Origin: Burkholderiales bacterium
GTDB lineage: Bacteria; Pseudomonadota; Gammaproteobacteria; Burkholderiales; Burkholderiaceae_C
DNA: 6,539 nt
Direction of reading: 5' to 3'
NCBI GenBank assembly: GCA_947453585.1
Contig: CANGHQ010000105.1
Location: 1 to 6,539, forward strand
This document shows positions 6,080-6,539 of this stretch, one piece after another (position 1 is the first letter of the stretch; each line of letters opens with the position of its first letter). Under the pieces are notes generated by a model. It searched no databases and was not told the DNA's origin. It worked only from the letters and a program-made list of their open reading frames with translations. The translations under genes and the position numbers were made by a program.

Positions 6080-6539
6080 TCAGCTTTCGGCGGTAAAAAC
6101 CGTTAACACACCGGTATAAGCGTACAAATGGTGGTGCGCCACTTCGCCAGCGGCGAAAAATCCGACCAGCGGCACGTCGCCCAGCGCTCGGCGCACGATC
6201 TGCATTTCGGCGCTGGGGCCACCAAAGTGCGGCCCGCCGCGCCCGGTGCAGCTGATGTAGACCGCTCCGGCAATATGACGCGCGGGTGCGGCTGGTGCGC
6301 CGTCGGGGAGCGCTGCGGCGCCAGCAGCGAGCGGCTCCAGGATTTCTTCGGGTTCAAGTTCTTCGCGGATCTCAGCGCAAATACGCGTCAGGTCGGCGCG
6401 TGCCGCCTGCACATTGCGCTGGCAAAACGCCAGTTGCGCGCCCAGGCGAACGTGGTCGCTCACCGCAATAGCGTGGCGTCCGGGGTCCAGGCCGACGATG
6501 TGGCGCACCAGCACGTCGCTGCCAAAGTTGCCGGTCTTG
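6080..6539 (-). CDS. FIST-domain protein, C-terminal part (FIST_C)
   Basis: The frame is open to the right window edge, so this is the last 152 codons of a longer gene whose N-terminal FIST_N part lies outside; the GTG at 6512-6514 is internal. The fragment reads through KTGNFGSDVLVRHIVGLDP near the edge, a SDHVRLGAQLAF strand pair, ISCTGRGGPHFGGPSAEM, and PLVGFFAAGEVAHHHLYAYTGVLTVF, ending in TGA at 6080-6082. These are the hallmarks of the FIST C-terminal domain (small-ligand-binding sensory protein group). FIST domains are proposed to bind small ligands such as amino acids; the actual ligand and partner are not known, and no attached signalling domain is seen in this C-terminal part. A Glu/Ala-rich helical segment (EELEPEEILEPLAAGAAALPDGAPAAPA) separates the two conserved parts. 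Two tandem terminators follow. Confidence 0.87.
   Translation of the reverse strand, partial: KTGNFGSDVLVRHIVGLDPGRHAIAVSDHVRLGAQLAFCQRNVQAARADLTRICAEIREELEPEEILEPLAAGAAALPDGAPAAPARHIAGAVYISCTGRGGPHFGGPSAEMQIVRRALGDVPLVGFFAAGEVAHHHLYAYTGVLTVFTAES

Overview
The window looks like a piece of a GC-rich betaproteobacterial chromosome, most likely Burkholderiales and probably Comamonadaceae-like. This rests on strong G/C third-position bias, the pur gene order with a two-domain Sua5-type gene behind purK, and the style of the protein sequences. The assignment is by recognition only; no search was run.

Layout from left to right: (1) the 3' end of purC (+ strand, cut by the window start). (2) Two genes on the opposite strand: a diguanylate cyclase with a degenerate receiver-like N-terminus, a PAS domain and an intact GGDEF domain, and upstream of it (on the right) a thioredoxin-TPR protein of the CnoX/YbbN type. 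A hairpin plus T-tract sits between them and looks like the cnoX terminator, followed by a possible separate promoter for the cyclase. (3) A 103-bp divergent intergenic region with a 7-bp-stem inverted repeat. (4) purE and purK on the + strand, joined by an ATGA start/stop overlap, then 53 bp further a Sua5/TsaC-type threonylcarbamoyl-AMP synthase. (5) A convergent gap holding two hairpins that read as terminators for the minus strand. (6) The 3' part of a FIST-domain protein on the minus strand, cut by the window end.

PurK and PurE act in sequence: AIR is carboxylated to N5-CAIR with ATP, then rearranged to CAIR, which is the substrate of PurC. The window therefore holds three consecutive purine-biosynthesis activities, with two oppositely oriented genes lying between purC and purEK. 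The Sua5-type enzyme acts in tRNA t6A modification and may be co-transcribed with purEK. CnoX is a redox-linked holdase/co-chaperone, the cyclase makes the second messenger c-di-GMP from GTP, and FIST proteins are proposed small-ligand sensors.

This is mostly a housekeeping region. I see no phage, transposon, CRISPR array, tRNA, rRNA or clear new multi-gene system. The points worth a second look are the cyclase's pseudo-receiver and its start site, the alanine-rich insertions in the Sua5 protein, and the intergenic hairpins.
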